Assembly (NCBI GenBank): GCA_015231175.1
Contig: JADGBZ010000005.1
Coordinates: 28,890-92,889, forward strand
DNA length: 64,000 nt
Direction: 5' to 3'
Source of the DNA: Magnetococcales bacterium
GTDB lineage: Bacteria; Pseudomonadota; Magnetococcia; Magnetococcales; DC0425bin3
Below, in pieces: positions 34,111 to 43,655 of the stretch. How positions within the stretch are numbered: the first letter of the stretch is position 1; each line of letters opens with the position of its first letter. Position numbers and translations under genes: made by a program. Under the pieces are notes generated by a model that was given only the letters and a program-made list of their open reading frames with translations, ran no database searches and was not told the origin of the DNA.

Positions 34111-34218
34111 GATTGACCATCTTGAGAAATTTGGCTGCGAGTGACCCAAACTTTTCTTGCGATGGTACTGACTTGCAAGGTTGCCAAACAGTTATGGACA
34201 GGCTGTCACACCCTGCCT

Positions 34219-34773
34219 TCAGACAAAAAAGCACTCCACAAAAAACGGCCCGTCCGCAATGCGGAAATAGGTTTTAACCGAGGAGAAGTTGACCTTGACC
34301 GCCATGCTGTATTGATCGCCAAAAACGACGATGGGAGGGGTCAGGGCAATCTCTCCCAAGGCGTCGGCCAGGCGGGACTGCAAGCCACCGGCCACCAGAT
34401 TGGTCAACTCGCCGAAAGCGTCCTGCGATATTTCAGTCGACATGGTCTCCATGGGCTCACCAGAAAAGGAGCTGCTCATGGCCAGGGCGACGTGCATGGG
34501 TGCGGAGAGATGAATCCCCCCATCCAGGGCGCCGCTCAGGCGCACGACACCGGTTACATCCGCCCGTGGCGGCGTATAGGGTTCGAAGGCGGGCTTGCGG
34601 AACGTGGGCCCTGATTGAACCTCCAGGGAGAGGAAAGCCAGAAAAAATTCATGCACCGCTTCCTGGATGGCCCGGGCCAATTGGTCGTGCACCTGAAGAC
34701 CTATGGAACAAATGAAGCCAAAAGGAACCAACCACACCGAAGCCGGCTCGCCCTCCTTGCCAGGTCGAGCCAA
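34219..34773 (-). CDS. CheX-like chemotaxis phosphatase
   Basis: About 184 residues from a TTG at 34773, or 157 from a GTG at 34692 (VHDQLARAIQEAVHEFFL), which fits the family start better. The fold pattern is VTGVVRLSGALDGGIHLSAP followed by the helix with DAFGELTNLVAGGLQSRLADALG, where E and N are the paired catalytic residues of CheX/CheC (ExxN). Such proteins dephosphorylate CheY-P and so end a chemotactic signal. No CheY, CheA or receptor is adjacent. The flagellar block ends just upstream on the other strand. Confidence 0.75.
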   Translation of the reverse strand: MARPGKEGEPASVWLVPFGFICSIGLQVHDQLARAIQEAVHEFFLAFLSLEVQSGPTFRKPAFEPYTPPRADVTGVVRLSGALDGGIHLSAPMHVALAMSSSFSGEPMETMSTEISQDAFGELTNLVAGGLQSRLADALGEIALTPPIVVFGDQYSMAVKVNFSSVKTYFRIADGPFFVECFFV

Positions 34774-34810
34774 CTTCGGTGATGGTTGACTTGTTCAGAC
34801 GGACGGTTGG

Positions 34811-37042
34811 TTATGCACCTTCGTCGCGAACCAGAACCAGCCCTCCCAGAGGTGGAACGGTGATGCGGACGGAACACGGCTTGCCATGGAACGGAATCTC
34901 TTCCGCCGTGGCGATGCCCATGTTGCCCACGCTGCCACCGCAATATTCGGCTGCGTCGCTGTTGAGTCGTTCGCGGTAGACGCCCATCTTGGGGACGCCG
35001 ATGCGATAGTCATGCCGGGGAACGGGTGTAAAGTTGCAGATGACAATGGCTTCTTCGTTGTTCAGGCCACGCCGCAACCAGGAGATGACGCTCTGGTCAT
35101 GGTCATGGCAGTCGATCCACTCGAAACCGCCCGGTTCATGGTCCAGATTGTTGAGGGCCGGCAAAGAGGTATAAAGGCGGTTCAAATCCCGGACGAGGCG
35201 CCAGATTCCCTGGTGGTAGGGGACATGTTCCAGCAAGTGCCAATCCAGGCTGTATTCGTGCGTCCACTCCCTGCCTTGGGCAAACTCGCCACCCATGAAG
35301 AGCAGCTTTTTACCGGGATAGCAGAACATGAACGTATAGTAGACGCGCAGGTTGGCGAACTTTTGCCAGGCATCACCCGGCATCTGGTCCAACAGGGAAC
35401 ATTTGCCGTGGACCACCTCGTCATGGGAGAGCGGCAGGATAAAGTTTTCGTGATACCCGTACAACATGCCAAAGGTGAGCTTGTTGTGATGGTGACGGCG
35501 ATAGATGGCATCCTTGCGCATGTAGCTGAGGGTATCGTTCATCCAGCCCATGTTCCATTTGAAGCCGAACCCAAGCCCTCCTGACTCGATGGGTCTGGAG
35601 ACCATGGGCCATGCCGTGGACTCTTCGGCAATGGTGATGGCGCCACCACCCTGCTGGTAGACCAGACGATTGAGACGCTTCAGGAACTCGACAGCTTCCA
35701 GATTTTCATTGCCGCCGTAGCGGTTCGGCAGCCACTGACCCTCCTGACGGCTGTAATCCTGGTAGAGCATGGAGGCCACGGCATCGACGCGCAACCCGTC
35801 GATGTGGAACTGATCGATCCAGTAGAGGGCGTTGGCAATGAGGTAATTGGAGACCTCATTGCGGCCATAGTTGTAGATCAGGGTGTTCCAATCAGGATGG
35901 TAGCCGAGGCGCGGATCGTCGTGCTCGTAAAGGCAGGTGCCGTCGAAGCGGCCCAGGCCGTAGGAGTCGGTCGGGAAGTGACCCGGAACCCAATCCATGA
36001 GAATGCCGATACCGGCCTGATGGAAACGGTCCACAAAGTAGCGTAAGTCGTCCGGAGAACCGAAACGGTTGGTTGGCGAAAAGAGGCCGACAGGCTGGTA
36101 ACCCCAGGAAGGATCGTAGGGAAACTCGGAAATGGGCATCAATTCGATGTGGGTGAAACCCATCTCCTGGACATACGGGACCAACTCGTCGGCCAACTCA
36201 CGGTAGCTCAACCAGCGGTGCCCCTCTTCGGGCTTGCGTTTCCAGGAGCCGAGGTGGACTTCGTAGATGGACATGGGGGTGTGGTAGAAGTCGTGCTTGG
36301 CACGCTTTTCCAACCAGGCGCCGTCCTCCCACTGATAGGTGCTGTTGGCAATGATGATGGTGGCGTTGCCGGGAGGAGGCTCGAATGCCCGGCCATAGGG
36401 GTCCGCCTTGAGCGGCACGAGGCCGCCATAGGAGCCTTTGATTTCGTATTTGTAGATGTCACCGGCCCGTAACATGGGGAGGAACAACTCCCAGATGCCG
36501 CTTTCCACCCGCAGCCGCATGGGATGCCGACGTCCATCCCAGCTGTTGAAGGGGCCGACGACGCTGACCCGCAGGGCATTGGGCGCCCAGACCGCAAACA
36601 GGACGCCATCAACGCCGTCGATGACCTGTGGGTGGGCCCCCAGGCGGTCATAAATGCGCCAATGGTTTCCTTCACCGAAGAGGTAATTGTCCATATCCCC
36701 CAGAACAGGCCAGAACCGGTAGGGATCCTCCATGTCGATGGGGCCCTGCCCGAAGTCAGCCCGGATAAGATAGGGGAAGGTTTTGTACTGATTCGCGATC
36801 TCCAGAGCAAAAAAACCCCAATCGTGGATTCGTTTCATCTCGCCCACGACAGAGGAGGTATCCCGATTGACCAAAAACACCTGATGAGCGCCAGGCAAAA
36901 AGGAACGCACGGTGAGACCCCCCTCACCGGCAGAGTGCATGCCCAGGAATGCGAACGGATCCCGGCAGTCACCATAAACCACCTGGTCGATCAGGTAGGA
37001 AGGATGCAGGTTGGCGTTGATTGCTTGATCGTGTGTCGTCAT
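34811..37042 (-). CDS. glgB: 1,4-alpha-glucan branching enzyme
   Basis: 743 residues, the usual length. N-terminal carbohydrate-binding region from about 20 to 220 (DPFAFLGMHSAG, VWAPNALRVSVVG), then the GH13 barrel with GLRVDAVASMLYQDYSRQ (nucleophile Asp), TIAEESTAWPMV (acid/base Glu) and ILPLSHDEVVHGK (transition-state His-Asp), and a C-terminal beta domain ending LGGLVLVRDEGA. It makes the alpha-1,6 branches of glycogen. GGGAG precedes the start. No other glycogen genes are in the window. Confidence 0.97.
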   Translation of the reverse strand: MTTHDQAINANLHPSYLIDQVVYGDCRDPFAFLGMHSAGEGGLTVRSFLPGAHQVFLVNRDTSSVVGEMKRIHDWGFFALEIANQYKTFPYLIRADFGQGPIDMEDPYRFWPVLGDMDNYLFGEGNHWRIYDRLGAHPQVIDGVDGVLFAVWAPNALRVSVVGPFNSWDGRRHPMRLRVESGIWELFLPMLRAGDIYKYEIKGSYGGLVPLKADPYGRAFEPPPGNATIIIANSTYQWEDGAWLEKRAKHDFYHTPMSIYEVHLGSWKRKPEEGHRWLSYRELADELVPYVQEMGFTHIELMPISEFPYDPSWGYQPVGLFSPTNRFGSPDDLRYFVDRFHQAGIGILMDWVPGHFPTDSYGLGRFDGTCLYEHDDPRLGYHPDWNTLIYNYGRNEVSNYLIANALYWIDQFHIDGLRVDAVASMLYQDYSRQEGQWLPNRYGGNENLEAVEFLKRLNRLVYQQGGGAITIAEESTAWPMVSRPIESGGLGFGFKWNMGWMNDTLSYMRKDAIYRRHHHNKLTFGMLYGYHENFILPLSHDEVVHGKCSLLDQMPGDAWQKFANLRVYYTFMFCYPGKKLLFMGGEFAQGREWTHEYSLDWHLLEHVPYHQGIWRLVRDLNRLYTSLPALNNLDHEPGGFEWIDCHDHDQSVISWLRRGLNNEEAIVICNFTPVPRHDYRIGVPKMGVYRERLNSDAAEYCGGSVGNMGIATAEEIPFHGKPCSVRITVPPLGGLVLVRDEGA

Positions 37043-37284
37043 ATTGCTCTATCTCCCTGTTATTCCCATATCCTGGAAAAATGAAACTGGAGAACAACCC
37101 CATCCGTTTCCCCCCCTGCAACGGAGCCGGGAATCGGTTTTTCCTGGAAATTTCTTGATGCGTGGCGGAAGCCGCGCGCCTATTGCACAAATCGATCACC
37201 GCATTGTACCCAAATTCCCATTCCACATCAATATTTTTTACCCACCCTCACCAGATTCACGACCGGACGGTTTCCGGGAGAAAC

Positions 37285-37722
37285 CTAAATGGCATCGGTA
37301 TGAACGGGGGGTGTGTTTTGCGGAACGGCCTTTTTTGGGGGGGATAGCCCTTGCTCGATGTTGTGTAGGCGATCCTCCCACTGTTGCATCATTTTTTTGG
37401 CCTCCTCAATCGTTTTGCGGGCCGTATCCTGGACTTGAGGAACATGTTCATCGAATGTACGTCGGCCCGCTTCTCCCAAAGCATGCAGCCCTTCGAGAAA
37501 ATGCTGCTGGGCGCGCGCCAGATCCGCCTGGGTTTCCTCTGGAGAATTTTTTTTCTGTGCCTCCTTGGGCGCGTCGCCTTGACCGTTGCCAGGGGATGGA
37601 AGGGCCTGTTGCGCCGGGACGTTCGGCGCGGGCGGAGACGGAGAGTTGTCGCCCGCTGCCCGGACGGCAAGGGGAAACAAGGCAACGGCCAAAGCGAGTG
37701 AAAAAAACACACGACAGGTCAT
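37285..37722 (-). CDS. Secreted coiled-coil protein of unknown function
   Basis: 145 residues. A signal peptide (VFFSLALAVALFPLAVRAAG) is followed by a proline-rich stretch and a long amphipathic helix (EETQADLARAQQHFLEGLHALGEAGRRTFDE and TIEEAKKMMQQWEDRLHNIEQ), then a Pro/Lys-rich end. The start at 37722 has AGGAG upstream; the ATG overlaps the stop of the Nudix gene (ATGA). Small helical periplasmic proteins of this type often bind envelope components, but I recognise no family. Confidence 0.7.
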   Translation of the reverse strand: MTCRVFFSLALAVALFPLAVRAAGDNSPSPPAPNVPAQQALPSPGNGQGDAPKEAQKKNSPEETQADLARAQQHFLEGLHALGEAGRRTFDEHVPQVQDTARKTIEEAKKMMQQWEDRLHNIEQGLSPPKKAVPQNTPPVHTDAI

Positions 37723-38183
37723 GGCGCTTCTCCTGGCAGGATCGGTGTTGTAAACGACCATCCCAAGGTGGTCATTTGCGTGGTCATTTGCGGATAGGCG
37801 ACACCACCTTCCCGAACGATGGCTGCGAAGGTGTCGTGGTCGGCCCACAGGGTTTCAGTGATTTCCCGACTGCGACAGGTCGGTTCCCCCTGCCATGCGT
37901 CACAGCGAAAAATAAACCCGACATGTGGAGACTCCTGCTCCAACATGGGAACGACATCCACCATGCTGGCGTCATGCAGCGACAAACCGACCTCTTCGCT
38001 GACCTCTCGGCAGAGGGCGGCAAGCAACCCCTCACCAGCATCCACATAACCACCGGGGAAAGACCATTTGCCACTGCGGTGATCCCGATAGTTGAGACGC
38101 ACGAGCAATACTTGGAGCCCAGTGGCGTCTGACTCCCGGCGGATGATGATGACATGAGCTGAGAGGGTGGCTTTGGCGATCAT
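37719..38183 (-). CDS. Nudix hydrolase
   Basis: 154 residues; cytosolic. The Nudix box reads GYVDAGEGLLAALCREVSEEVGL, complete (GX5EX7REUXEEXGU). Upstream are HVIIIRRES and LLVRLNYRDHRSGKWSFPGG. The enzyme hydrolyses a nucleoside diphosphate linked to another group; the substrate is not readable. It overlaps the secreted helical gene downstream by 4 bases. Confidence 0.92.
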   Translation of the reverse strand: MIAKATLSAHVIIIRRESDATGLQVLLVRLNYRDHRSGKWSFPGGYVDAGEGLLAALCREVSEEVGLSLHDASMVDVVPMLEQESPHVGFIFRCDAWQGEPTCRSREITETLWADHDTFAAIVREGGVAYPQMTTQMTTLGWSFTTPILPGEAP

Positions 38184-38250
38184 GGGTTTTCATTCCTGTC
38201 ATGTTGGCAGGGACACATCGCTGTATCTGGCAGGGGCGTGTGCCTGGCGT

Positions 38251-39471
38251 TCAGCCGGTGTCCTCGTAGACAATCTTCCAGGTGTCGTTCTCCAGGCGCC
38301 AGTATTGTCGGCGCAGGGGCTGTCTGAACAACTCCTTGCCTCGGACCTCCTGGGTAAAGGTGACAACGATCATACGTCTCTCGGAGGGGTACCCGAGGAT
38401 GCTGATGTCGGAAAAGCTGGTCTCTTCGGCAGCGCCTTCACGGAACAAACGGCGCAGATATCTGGACCAACTGGCAAGGTTATGGTGGTCATTCTGGAAC
38501 GACGCTGAATAGTGACGCAGCACCCGGTCCGCGTTGCCGCTGAGCCAATCCTTGTGCCACTCCTGCGTAAGCGAGAGAAACCAGTCGAGTTGGCCTCGCC
38601 ACTCTACGGGGTCCAGCCATTCGATGGCATGATCGATGACCACCGGAGTGCCGATCCCAACCATCTCACCCAATGTTTCAAAATCGATGTTGGTCATGGC
38701 GACGCACCCATCGCTGGATTGGGGGGGGCGGCTGTAGGTGACGATGGGAGTTCCATGCAACCAGATGCCGTCTCCGGTCTTCTTGTGGAGCCGGTCCCAT
38801 TCGTTGGGGTAATTGATCGGCATGGCTCCGAAGCCGTAAAGGGGTGGAAGTTTGTATCCAGGCAGGTATTCCGTGATAAAATAGAGACCGACGGGGGTTC
38901 GTTTGTCCCCCTTCAAAATTTTTCCGGGACCGTTTTTGCCGCTTGAGATGTAGTAGTTGGCGATCAGCTCGGGTTGTCCGTTGATGCGCCGGAAGAGGTA
39001 GAGTCGGGATTTGGAGAGATCCACGACGATGGCATTGCTCTGCGCACGGGAGAGGTAAGTCAAATCCTGGGGGATGGCATCCCTGGGCGGATATTCGAGG
39101 AGATTGCGCAACCGTATCCGGGCCTCTTCCATGAGGTGCATCACTTCAGGGTCATTCTCCTGGCCGTTGCCAAAACCGCGCAAACGACCGGCCAAGGCCA
39201 TGTACAAGTCTCCCTGAATCATTTGCGCCAGGTGGAAATCAGGTCTTTGCCGGGTCAGATCGCTGATCTCCCGCAACGCAGCCTTGATGTCGTTGTGCAG
39301 GATGGCGTCCAGGCTCTTCACGAGAGAACGTTCGGTTTTGGAAAGGTAATCCAGCGGAGAGAAGGAGTTCGATGCGTCGGCCAGGGCACGACGCCACGGA
39401 CCGCCAAGGCAGAGAGATCCAAGGAGCAGCAGCAAAACGGCGAGAGTCAAGACATGGCGACGTCTACTCAT
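38251..39471 (-). CDS. L,D-transpeptidase (YkuD family) with a C-terminal NTF2-like domain
   Basis: 406 residues with an N-terminal signal or anchor helix (LTLAVLLLLLGSLCLGGPW). The catalytic domain (about 145-285) has AIVVDLSKSRLYLFRRING, YYISSGKNGPGKILKGDKRTPVGLYFI, WLHGTPIVTY and the signature SSDGCVAMTN with the nucleophilic cysteine. It cross-links or anchors peptidoglycan peptides in the periplasm. The last 100 residues (LSLTQEWHKDWLSGNADRVLRHYSASFQ onwards) form a SnoaL/NTF2-like cup, as at the C-terminus of the next gene. It overlaps that gene by 8 bases. Confidence 0.88.
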   Translation of the reverse strand: MSRRRHVLTLAVLLLLLGSLCLGGPWRRALADASNSFSPLDYLSKTERSLVKSLDAILHNDIKAALREISDLTRQRPDFHLAQMIQGDLYMALAGRLRGFGNGQENDPEVMHLMEEARIRLRNLLEYPPRDAIPQDLTYLSRAQSNAIVVDLSKSRLYLFRRINGQPELIANYYISSGKNGPGKILKGDKRTPVGLYFITEYLPGYKLPPLYGFGAMPINYPNEWDRLHKKTGDGIWLHGTPIVTYSRPPQSSDGCVAMTNIDFETLGEMVGIGTPVVIDHAIEWLDPVEWRGQLDWFLSLTQEWHKDWLSGNADRVLRHYSASFQNDHHNLASWSRYLRRLFREGAAEETSFSDISILGYPSERRMIVVTFTQEVRGKELFRQPLRRQYWRLENDTWKIVYEDTG

Positions 39472-41086
39472 CCACCCCTTCCTGAAAAATTTTCCACACC
39501 TCGCCCTCTTTTTTCATCAGAATGGTCTTGCGGACGACATCGTGGTATTTGTCGGAGTGGTAGCTTTGAGTGAAGCTGACCCGCGCTCTGTCCGGACCTT
39601 CCGTGCGAATCTGCAGATTATCCAGGCCAACGCGAATTGACTTGGCATGTTGAATCAAAGATTTGCGCTTTTTTGACCACTCCTCGCGACGGGAAAAGCC
39701 TGCGGGCAGGCGAAAATCACGGGAGTAGGCGGAGAGATACCGGGGTACCTGTTTCTCGGACCAGGCCTCGGCCCAATCACGCAGAGTTTTTTCCACGGAT
39801 CCATCCTGTTGGCCTGAAGCTATTGTTGTGTGGGGCCGTACCGGTTCAGACTCTCCGGTTTTTTTCTTGTGGCGGCCTTTTTCTTTTGTCGTTGAAGTTG
39901 ATGTCGCCATCCGGGCGGAAGGGGGCATTCCGCTCTCCTTCTCGACCGCCTCGAAGACCTGGTCGATCCGGGTCATATCTGCAAGGCGAACGGTCTGATC
40001 CGCTGTTCTGAGCGGGCCCTTGGTCAATTGCTTCATGGCGGTTGGCGCTTCATCCTTGATGGCTTTTTCCTGAACCTCCTCCTTGACCACCTTGCCGGTC
40101 GGTTCCTTGACGGGAATCGGGCCGGGTTCGGCGCCTCCCTTCTTAAGGTTGGCAACCGGCAGGCCCACCTTGTCGACGGAGAGAGGAGATTTCTCCTTGG
40201 CTTGCTGTTCCAAAAGGGCGGATCTCTCCTTTTCTGCGCGGATTTTGGCTTCGATTTCAGCCCGGGAACGTTCCTGGCTTTCGGCATCGGCTCGTTCCCG
40301 CTCATCACCTCGGACGAGCGCTTGTGCCTCGGCACGAATCTTATCCATTTCCGTCTTGCGGATCTGGTCGGAAATTTCAGCATGGAGCTTTTGGCGGACT
40401 TCAGTACGTACCTGTTCCAGAACCTCCGTGCGAACCTGGGCGATAGCCTCGGCGCGGAGTTTATCCACGGCTTCGCTACGGACCTTGGCCAAGGCTTCGT
40501 TGCGGGCGCGGCGCAAAAACTCCTCCGAGGGTTGCGCCATGGGCATGCCTCCCGGTCCCTGGGTCAGGAAAATGTTGCGGATCAGAGCGAGTTTGGCCTC
40601 GGTAGCGGGATTTTCCTTGCTGATCTGCAAGGCTTTTCGATAGGACTGGGAGGCGAGCTTGGCATACACATCGCCCAGATTTTCTCGCGCCGTCGCGTAC
40701 TCAGGCCGGGTGTTGATGGCCTTGAGAAGGACATCGCGGGCCTTCTCCAGTTGTCCCTGTTCGGCGTAGAGCACGGCCAGATTGTTGAAGGGTTCAGGGC
40801 GGTCCGGGAACTCCTCGGTCAACTCCTGAAAGGCTTGAATGGCTTCAGATAATTTTTGCTCTTCGGCCAGGATGAGCCCTCGGAAAAACCTGGCCTGAAC
40901 GTCCTTGGGATTGGATTTGAGATATCCGGTCAGCCGGCTCATGGCTGCTGCGAGTTGTTTCTTCTCCAGCAGTGCCTGAATCTCCCCGATCTCCCCGGCC
41001 TCGGCCCGTAGTGCCGGAGGCACACAGGTGAGAAGAAAGGCGGCGATCAGTGATAATCGGGTAAAAATCCGACCTGTAACGCGCAT
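39464..41086 (-). CDS. Secreted TPR protein with a C-terminal NTF2-like domain
   Basis: About 540 residues. Signal peptide (IFTRLSLIAAFLLTCVPPALRAEAG), then four or five TPR units (AMSRLTGYLKSNPKDVQARFFRGLILAEEQKLSEAIQAFQELTEEFPDRPEPFNNLAVLYAEQGQLEKAR...). A long Ala/Glu/Arg helix rich in 'RTEVLEQVRTEVRQKL' repeats follows, then a low-complexity Lys/Pro part, and a C-terminal NTF2/SnoaL-like domain (LRDWAEAWSEKQVPRYLSAYSRDF to EGEVWKIFQEGVDE). The start is ATG 41086. It overlaps the L,D-transpeptidase gene by 8 bases, and both end in the same type of domain, so they likely work together in the periplasm. Confidence 0.8.
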   Translation of the reverse strand: MRVTGRIFTRLSLIAAFLLTCVPPALRAEAGEIGEIQALLEKKQLAAAMSRLTGYLKSNPKDVQARFFRGLILAEEQKLSEAIQAFQELTEEFPDRPEPFNNLAVLYAEQGQLEKARDVLLKAINTRPEYATARENLGDVYAKLASQSYRKALQISKENPATEAKLALIRNIFLTQGPGGMPMAQPSEEFLRRARNEALAKVRSEAVDKLRAEAIAQVRTEVLEQVRTEVRQKLHAEISDQIRKTEMDKIRAEAQALVRGDERERADAESQERSRAEIEAKIRAEKERSALLEQQAKEKSPLSVDKVGLPVANLKKGGAEPGPIPVKEPTGKVVKEEVQEKAIKDEAPTAMKQLTKGPLRTADQTVRLADMTRIDQVFEAVEKESGMPPSARMATSTSTTKEKGRHKKKTGESEPVRPHTTIASGQQDGSVEKTLRDWAEAWSEKQVPRYLSAYSRDFRLPAGFSRREEWSKKRKSLIQHAKSIRVGLDNLQIRTEGPDRARVSFTQSYHSDKYHDVVRKTILMKKEGEVWKIFQEGVDE

Positions 41087-41198
41087 GTTCCGTGCACTCG
41101 CAAAAAGCAATGGGACGTGACGTGAAGAGTTCGCTGGAGTATAACCACACACCGCCGCAACCTCAACGACCCTGCTTGCAGGCGTTCCCCACGACTCG

Positions 41199-41906
41199 TC
41201 AGATGGGCAGAAAAATCAAAAACTGAAAGGCCTGTTTGATCAATCTTTTTGTCTTCTGCGCCACCACCTGAGACAAGGCATCCTGGAGACCAATCATTTT
41301 GCCGAACAGCCGCTCATAGCTGAGATTGCGAACCGTCCCATCGCTTTCGTTGCTGAGCAGAAACAGGTTGCCATGCTGATCTTTCTCCTGCGTCAACAAC
41401 CAGAGGGCCAGCTCCAGATTGCGGGCGCTGTTGTACAATTTTTGCGGATCCAGGGAGTCCAAAACGAAAAAATCGCGTTTGTCATTGTAGGATGCCATGA
41501 CCATGGAACCGAGACCAACGGTGTAGGCGAGCACCCGGTCACCGTCGAAGGAGTCCTGGAATGCCTGACGGATGCACTCAACCCCCTTCAGATGGTTAAG
41601 CTCGGCAAACTCCCAATTGTGAAAGGATCCGAAGACCCGCGCAACGTTGGCGTCGGCATGATGGACCGTTCCCCGCAGCAACTGGTTTGGATTGCGCCGG
41701 TAAAGTTTGATCATCAAAAGTTTGATGTAGCCAATGACCTCGCGCTGATTGGTCTCGATGAACAGATTGACATCCGTCTTTGCGAGATCGGACCAGGAAA
41801 AATTGGTGTTGCCCCGATCCAGGGGTGTCTTGTCCGCCGCTGATCTGGCGCAACCCGTCTGCACGAGAAGGAGAGCCAGGACAAGCAACCAGGCGCTCCC
41901 GCTCAT
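41199..41906 (-). CDS. Probable lipoprotein of unknown function
   Basis: About 235 residues starting MSGSAWLLVLALLLVQTGC, a lipoprotein-like signal with cysteine at 19, though the -3 residue is Q rather than the usual L. The mature part is soluble: DLAKTDVNLFIETNQREVIGYIKLLMIKLYRRNPNQ, FGSFHNWEFAELNHLKGVECI, and a hydrophobic end (AFQFLIFLPI). No family recognised. It follows the MlaA gene by 31 bases on the same strand and is probably co-transcribed, which suggests an envelope role. Confidence 0.6.
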   Translation of the reverse strand: MSGSAWLLVLALLLVQTGCARSAADKTPLDRGNTNFSWSDLAKTDVNLFIETNQREVIGYIKLLMIKLYRRNPNQLLRGTVHHADANVARVFGSFHNWEFAELNHLKGVECIRQAFQDSFDGDRVLAYTVGLGSMVMASYNDKRDFFVLDSLDPQKLYNSARNLELALWLLTQEKDQHGNLFLLSNESDGTVRNLSYERLFGKMIGLQDALSQVVAQKTKRLIKQAFQFLIFLPI

Positions 41907-41937
41907 GCGCTTCCGCGTCGAAGGGCTCCTGCACTGG

Positions 41938-42705
41938 TCAGTGGGCCACCTTCTCCTTGCGCCTTTGAGCATAACCATTCCGGACAGCAATGTAGGGATC
42001 GAGTGTCGCCGTGCGCACGGTTTGAAACTCTTCCAGACGGAGAGATGTCTGGTTGATTTTGGAAAAGGCCTTGATCCCGACCCGGTCCAAAAGATCTTCG
42101 GGCTTGTAATTCAAGGGATCCAGGAAGGCGTCACCGATCTCGCCGACGGTGTCCCGTGCGTTGGATGGACCCAGCAAGGGCCAGACCAGATAGAGTTGAT
42201 CTCCCACACCGTAGCGGCCCAATGTTTGTCCGAAGTCGGCGTCGCTGCCGTGCAGGTTGAAGTGCAGGGATGCCACGTCGAAAAGACCGGCGACTCCCAG
42301 GGTCGAGTTGATGACAAAACGCCCCAGATCCTCGCCGGCGGCCTGGATTTTCCCCTGCAACAAGGCGTTGGTGAAGTGAATAGGCGATTTCAGGTTTTGG
42401 AAAAAGTTGCGGACGGCGATACGCCCGCCCTCCGGGATCAAGGCGCCGTAACCCGTGGCCAGAGGTTCCACGATCCATTCGGAGGCCTTGTCGTTGACGG
42501 TGAACATGACCCGATTCCAGGGTTCCAGCGGATCGGAGACGGCCATGTCGCCTTGGGTACGCTCCTCGGCTGCCCACAGGGCATCATCGGCGGCGGATTG
42601 ATCCCTGGTTGGGGGGGAGGCGGTATCGGCCCGGACCGAGGTCGGGGCGGCAGCCAGAAAAAGGGCCATCGTGGGCAAAACGAGATATCGCACCAGAATT
42701 TTCAT
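41938..42705 (-). CDS. mlaA: Outer-membrane lipid asymmetry protein MlaA (VacJ)
   Basis: 255 residues. Signal peptide YLVLPTMALFLAAAPTSVRADT (no lipobox cysteine, unlike E. coli MlaA). Core motifs are DPLEPWNRVMFTVNDKASEWIVEPLATGYGALIPEGGRIAVRNFFQNL, INSTLGVAGLFDVAS, DFGQTLGRYGVGDQLYLVWPLLGPSNARDTVGEIGDAFLDPLNY, and the C-terminal RTATLDPYIAVRNGYAQRR. It removes phospholipids from the outer leaflet and passes them to MlaC. The mlaE-F-D-C operon is divergent from it; 163 bases between hold any shared control. Confidence 0.95.
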   Translation of the reverse strand: MKILVRYLVLPTMALFLAAAPTSVRADTASPPTRDQSAADDALWAAEERTQGDMAVSDPLEPWNRVMFTVNDKASEWIVEPLATGYGALIPEGGRIAVRNFFQNLKSPIHFTNALLQGKIQAAGEDLGRFVINSTLGVAGLFDVASLHFNLHGSDADFGQTLGRYGVGDQLYLVWPLLGPSNARDTVGEIGDAFLDPLNYKPEDLLDRVGIKAFSKINQTSLRLEEFQTVRTATLDPYIAVRNGYAQRRKEKVAH

Positions 42706-42868
42706 AAATCCATCCTATGACCGGCATTCCACCCCAGGGGGGAGAGGTTTTCCCGTGCCTTGCGTGAGGGGGTATGATGAGGGATAATCAATAAAATTGC
42801 AATTCGCTCTGGATGCGTCTGTCCGGTTGCGACAAAATCCCATCCAGGAAGCCGACCGCACACTCCTC

Positions 42869-43639
42869 ATGATCCTGATGCTTCGCAACCTTGGCCGCAT
42901 GTCTCTCCAGAGATTCTGGAGCATGGGGCACATGTTTGTTTTCTTGCTGACAGCCATCCTCAGTGTGGTGCGCCCGCCCTATCGCCCGGTCAACCTTCTC
43001 AAGCAGATCGTGTTCATCGGGATTCGTTCCCTGTTTGTCATCGTGCTGACGGCTGCGTTTGCCGGCATGGTCTTGGCTCTACAGGGATATTATATCCTCT
43101 CCCGCTTTGGTTCCGAAGGGATGGTTGGACCCATGGTTGCCCTGGCCATCGTCCAGGAGTTGGGGCCGGTGTTGACTGCCCTGATGGTGACCGGGCGGGC
43201 CGGTTCGGCTATGGCGGGTGAACTGGGCGTCATGCGCATCAAGGAACAGGTCGATGCCTTGGAGTCCATGGGGATCAACCCCCTCAAATATCTGGTTGCC
43301 CCAAGACTGGAAGCCAGCCTGATCTCCATGCCCATCCTGACTGCCATTTTCAATGTGGTGGGCATCTTCGGGGGGTATCTCGTGGCGGTGCAACTTTTGG
43401 GCATGTCCAGTGGCACCTATTGGGGCGGCATCGAGGCCAAACTGGCTGCCAAGGATATTTACATCAGCATGATCAAATCCGTCAGTTTTGGGTTGGTGGT
43501 GGCCTGGGTTTGCACCTACATGGGGTATTTTACCACCCGGGGTGCGGAAGGGGTCGGACGCTCCATCACCTCGGCTGTTGTCCTCAGCTCCGTTCTGGTC
43601 CTGATCTGGGATTATTTCATCACCTCGATCATGCTTTAG
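42869..43639 (+). CDS. mlaE: Mla ABC transporter permease
   Basis: About 256 residues from ATG 42869. Five to six membrane helices: MFVFLLTAILSVVRPP, FIGIRSLFVIVLTAAFAGMVLALQGYYILSRFG, MVALAIVQELGPVLTALMVTGRAGSAMAGELGVMRIKEQVDALESMGINPLKYLVAPRL (the conserved MlaE signature), and the C-terminal SFGLVVAWVCTYMGYFTTRGAEGVG. The frame is open to a TTG at 42797. The permease works in the inner membrane with MlaF and MlaD. The small STAS protein MlaB is not found beside it. Confidence 0.95.
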   Translation: MILMLRNLGRMSLQRFWSMGHMFVFLLTAILSVVRPPYRPVNLLKQIVFIGIRSLFVIVLTAAFAGMVLALQGYYILSRFGSEGMVGPMVALAIVQELGPVLTALMVTGRAGSAMAGELGVMRIKEQVDALESMGINPLKYLVAPRLEASLISMPILTAIFNVVGIFGGYLVAVQLLGMSSGTYWGGIEAKLAAKDIYISMIKSVSFGLVVAWVCTYMGYFTTRGAEGVGRSITSAVVLSSVLVLIWDYFITSIML

Positions 43640-43655
43640 GTTTGAGAGATCTGCC

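Noticed and set aside
34141..34614. A 157-codon plus-strand frame opposite the CheX-like gene
   Set aside because: The minus strand shows the conserved CheX pattern; this frame has none.
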